From NCBI GenBank assembly GCA_013153515.1, contig JAADEI010000031.1, positions 1 through 34,061 on the forward strand: 34,061 nucleotides of DNA, read 5' to 3'. The notes under the pieces were generated by a model, which worked only from the letters and a program-made list of their open reading frames with translations, did no database searches and was not told where the DNA came from. Below are positions 32,955 to 34,061 of the stretch, one piece after another. Within the stretch, counting starts at the first letter, position 1. Every line of letters starts with the position of its first letter. A program made the translations under genes and the position numbers. Origin of the DNA: Chlorobiota bacterium. GTDB lineage: Bacteria > Bacteroidota > Bacteroidia > JAADEI01.

Positions 32955-34061
32955 CTATATCCCCCCACATTTCCCTCCTCCGTATTTCATTGTCTTAATG
33001 GGAGAGGATTCCTCTTGGGTTTCTGTTTTATGTTCATGCCTGCCGTGGTGGTGCACAGCCCCTCCGCCTCCCATCATGCTCTCCATGCCCATTAGTTGAG
33101 CGGAGGCATCAACTTTAAAGACGCCATAAGTAACTATTTCCTCGCCCTCTTCAATGCCTGATTTGACAATGTAGTATTCTCCGAATCGTGGTCCCAATTC
33201 CACCTCCCGAAGTACGAACTTGAACTCGTCACCCGGCAGCTTGACCCACACCAGAGACCGTTTGCCAGTCCACAGAACAGCTGTTCTTGGAATAGCTAGA
33301 ACTTTCCTCTTTCCTGTTGACACTGTTACTTTGCCCCTTACAAACATGCCGGGTTTTAATTCCAAATTTGGGTTTGGCAATTCAACTCTGACTCGTGCTA
33401 TCCGCCGTGCTTTATCTACAAACGGGTCAATGTATGTGATTTTTCCTGCCCATGTCTTGTTCCCAAGCCCTTCAACTGAGATAGTAACTTTCTGCCCTAT
33501 GGATAGCCACGGAAGGTCCTGTTCGTAAGCTTCAAGCAACACCCATATGTTTTTACGCAAATTAGCAACCTCAAAAATTATTTCTCCTTCTTTCACATAG
33601 TCTCCTTCTTCAACTTTCATCTCTAAGACTGTTCCGGATACAGGGGACACAACAGGAAAATAGTATTTTATCTTTTTAGTTTTCAATATAGTATCTATTT
33701 CTGCTTCTGTGAGGGACCAGAGCAATAGGCGTTGTTTAGCAGCTTCAAACAATTGAGGGGATTGGTCTTTAAGTAGATAGGCTTCAAGCAATTCCTGTTG
33801 AGCACTAATTAGTTCCGGAGAGTAGATCAATCCTATGACTTGCCCTTTTCTTACTTCCTGTCCAGTGAATGAAACGTATAGTTTTTCAAGTCTTCCGAGG
33901 ACTCGTGCTGTCGCCCAAGCAATAAGTCGTTCGTCAGGTTCAATTTTCCCAAGCATGTATATAGTATGCGTAACTGGGATTTTTCTTACTGTATCAATAA
34001 CTATGTTTGCTAATGCCACTGCCTCGGGGCTCAGAGAATGAGCCATTTCGTCAGAACCTGA
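32955..34061 (-). CDS. CusB-like efflux RND periplasmic adaptor, N-terminus beyond window
   Basis: At least 368 aa; no stop precedes the ATG at 34046 and reading stays open to the window edge (SGSDE upstream), so the true start is probably outside. Membrane-fusion-protein order is seen: barrel-sandwich half (ARVLGRLEKLYVSFTGQEVRKGQVIGLIYSPELISAQQELLEAYL), a short helical hairpin, lipoyl half (PVVSPVSGTVLEMKVEEGDYVKEGEIIFEVAN), beta-barrel (VWVLLEAYEQDLPWLSIGQKV type segment) and membrane-proximal domain (EVELGPRFGEYYIVKSGIEEGEEIVTYGVFKVD). The last 40 residues are His- and Met-rich (LMGMESMMGGGGAVHHHGRHEHK), suiting a heavy-metal (Cu/Ag) efflux adaptor. Such proteins bridge an inner-membrane RND pump and outer-membrane channel. 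Pump genes are not in the window. Confidence 0.88.
   Translation of the reverse strand, partial: SGSDEMAHSLSPEAVALANIVIDTVRKIPVTHTIYMLGKIEPDERLIAWATARVLGRLEKLYVSFTGQEVRKGQVIGLIYSPELISAQQELLEAYLLKDQSPQLFEAAKQRLLLWSLTEAEIDTILKTKKIKYYFPVVSPVSGTVLEMKVEEGDYVKEGEIIFEVANLRKNIWVLLEAYEQDLPWLSIGQKVTISVEGLGNKTWAGKITYIDPFVDKARRIARVRVELPNPNLELKPGMFVRGKVTVSTGKRKVLAIPRTAVLWTGKRSLVWVKLPGDEFKFVLREVELGPRFGEYYIVKSGIEEGEEIVTYGVFKVDASAQLMGMESMMGGGGAVHHHGRHEHKTETQEESSPIKTMKYGGGKCGGI

Overview
The window reads as a chromosomal segment of a Bacteroidota-lineage bacterium. Four lines of evidence support this. There are type IX secretion (T9SS) C-terminal sorting domains of both kinds: type A on the 5663-7285 and 24948-26858 genes, and the type B / gliding-associated form on the 8001-10667 gene. 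There are PKD and PKD-like repeat proteins and a TonB with an acidic, proline-rich linker. Several genes are preceded by the Bacteroidota -7 promoter box TANNTTTG rather than by Shine-Dalgarno sites. The genes are closely packed, often with overlapping ends. No tRNA, rRNA, CRISPR array, transposase or phage structural gene was seen.

Layout. 1-891: a 5'-open unknown gene. 971-5496: a DUF2279 protein, a phosphohexomutase, a diheme-type lipoprotein, a predicted outer-membrane barrel and a triple-SPOR protein. 5663-10667: a T9SS cargo propeller protein, a small membrane protein, and a large PKD adhesin-like T9SS cargo. 11079-18082 (all minus strand): gap-pgk, then a 540-aa helical protein of unknown function and a 939-aa secreted repeat protein. 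18216-21064: ferritin, a DUF1343/NamZ-like exo-muramidase and a LolC/E-like permease. 21221-22887: an AT-rich pair, a candidate restriction endonuclease followed by an adenine methylase. 22907-24898: a small unknown gene, then an overlapping gcvH-VanZ-tonB operon. 24948-26858: another T9SS cargo propeller protein. 27100-32805: a 531-aa helical protein followed by two secreted repeat proteins. 32955-34061: a CusB-like efflux adaptor cut by the window edge.

The most striking pattern is a module present twice. Each copy has a roughly 535-aa helical, apparently cytosolic protein, with an N-terminal EKRYI/EKTFI motif and a C-terminal FYQW...RH...IYRE motif. It is followed on the same strand by one or two exported proteins. 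These combine a 'GVGIGT...RGVLLPRLT' head, cysteine-rich PKD-like repeats ending CxxCGC, a beta-propeller, and a CxxC...C module ending in Cys-Pro at the C-terminus. The two copies (11079-15673 and 27100-32805) are diverged, which suggests an old duplication or repeated acquisition of a surface system. The same CxxC...C module also occurs in the two T9SS propeller proteins.

The remaining genes are housekeeping (glycolysis, glycine cleavage H protein, iron storage, sugar phosphate metabolism) or envelope functions. Start sites were chosen from signal peptides, overlaps and promoter boxes. Several ORF-track starts are too long, and these are flagged.
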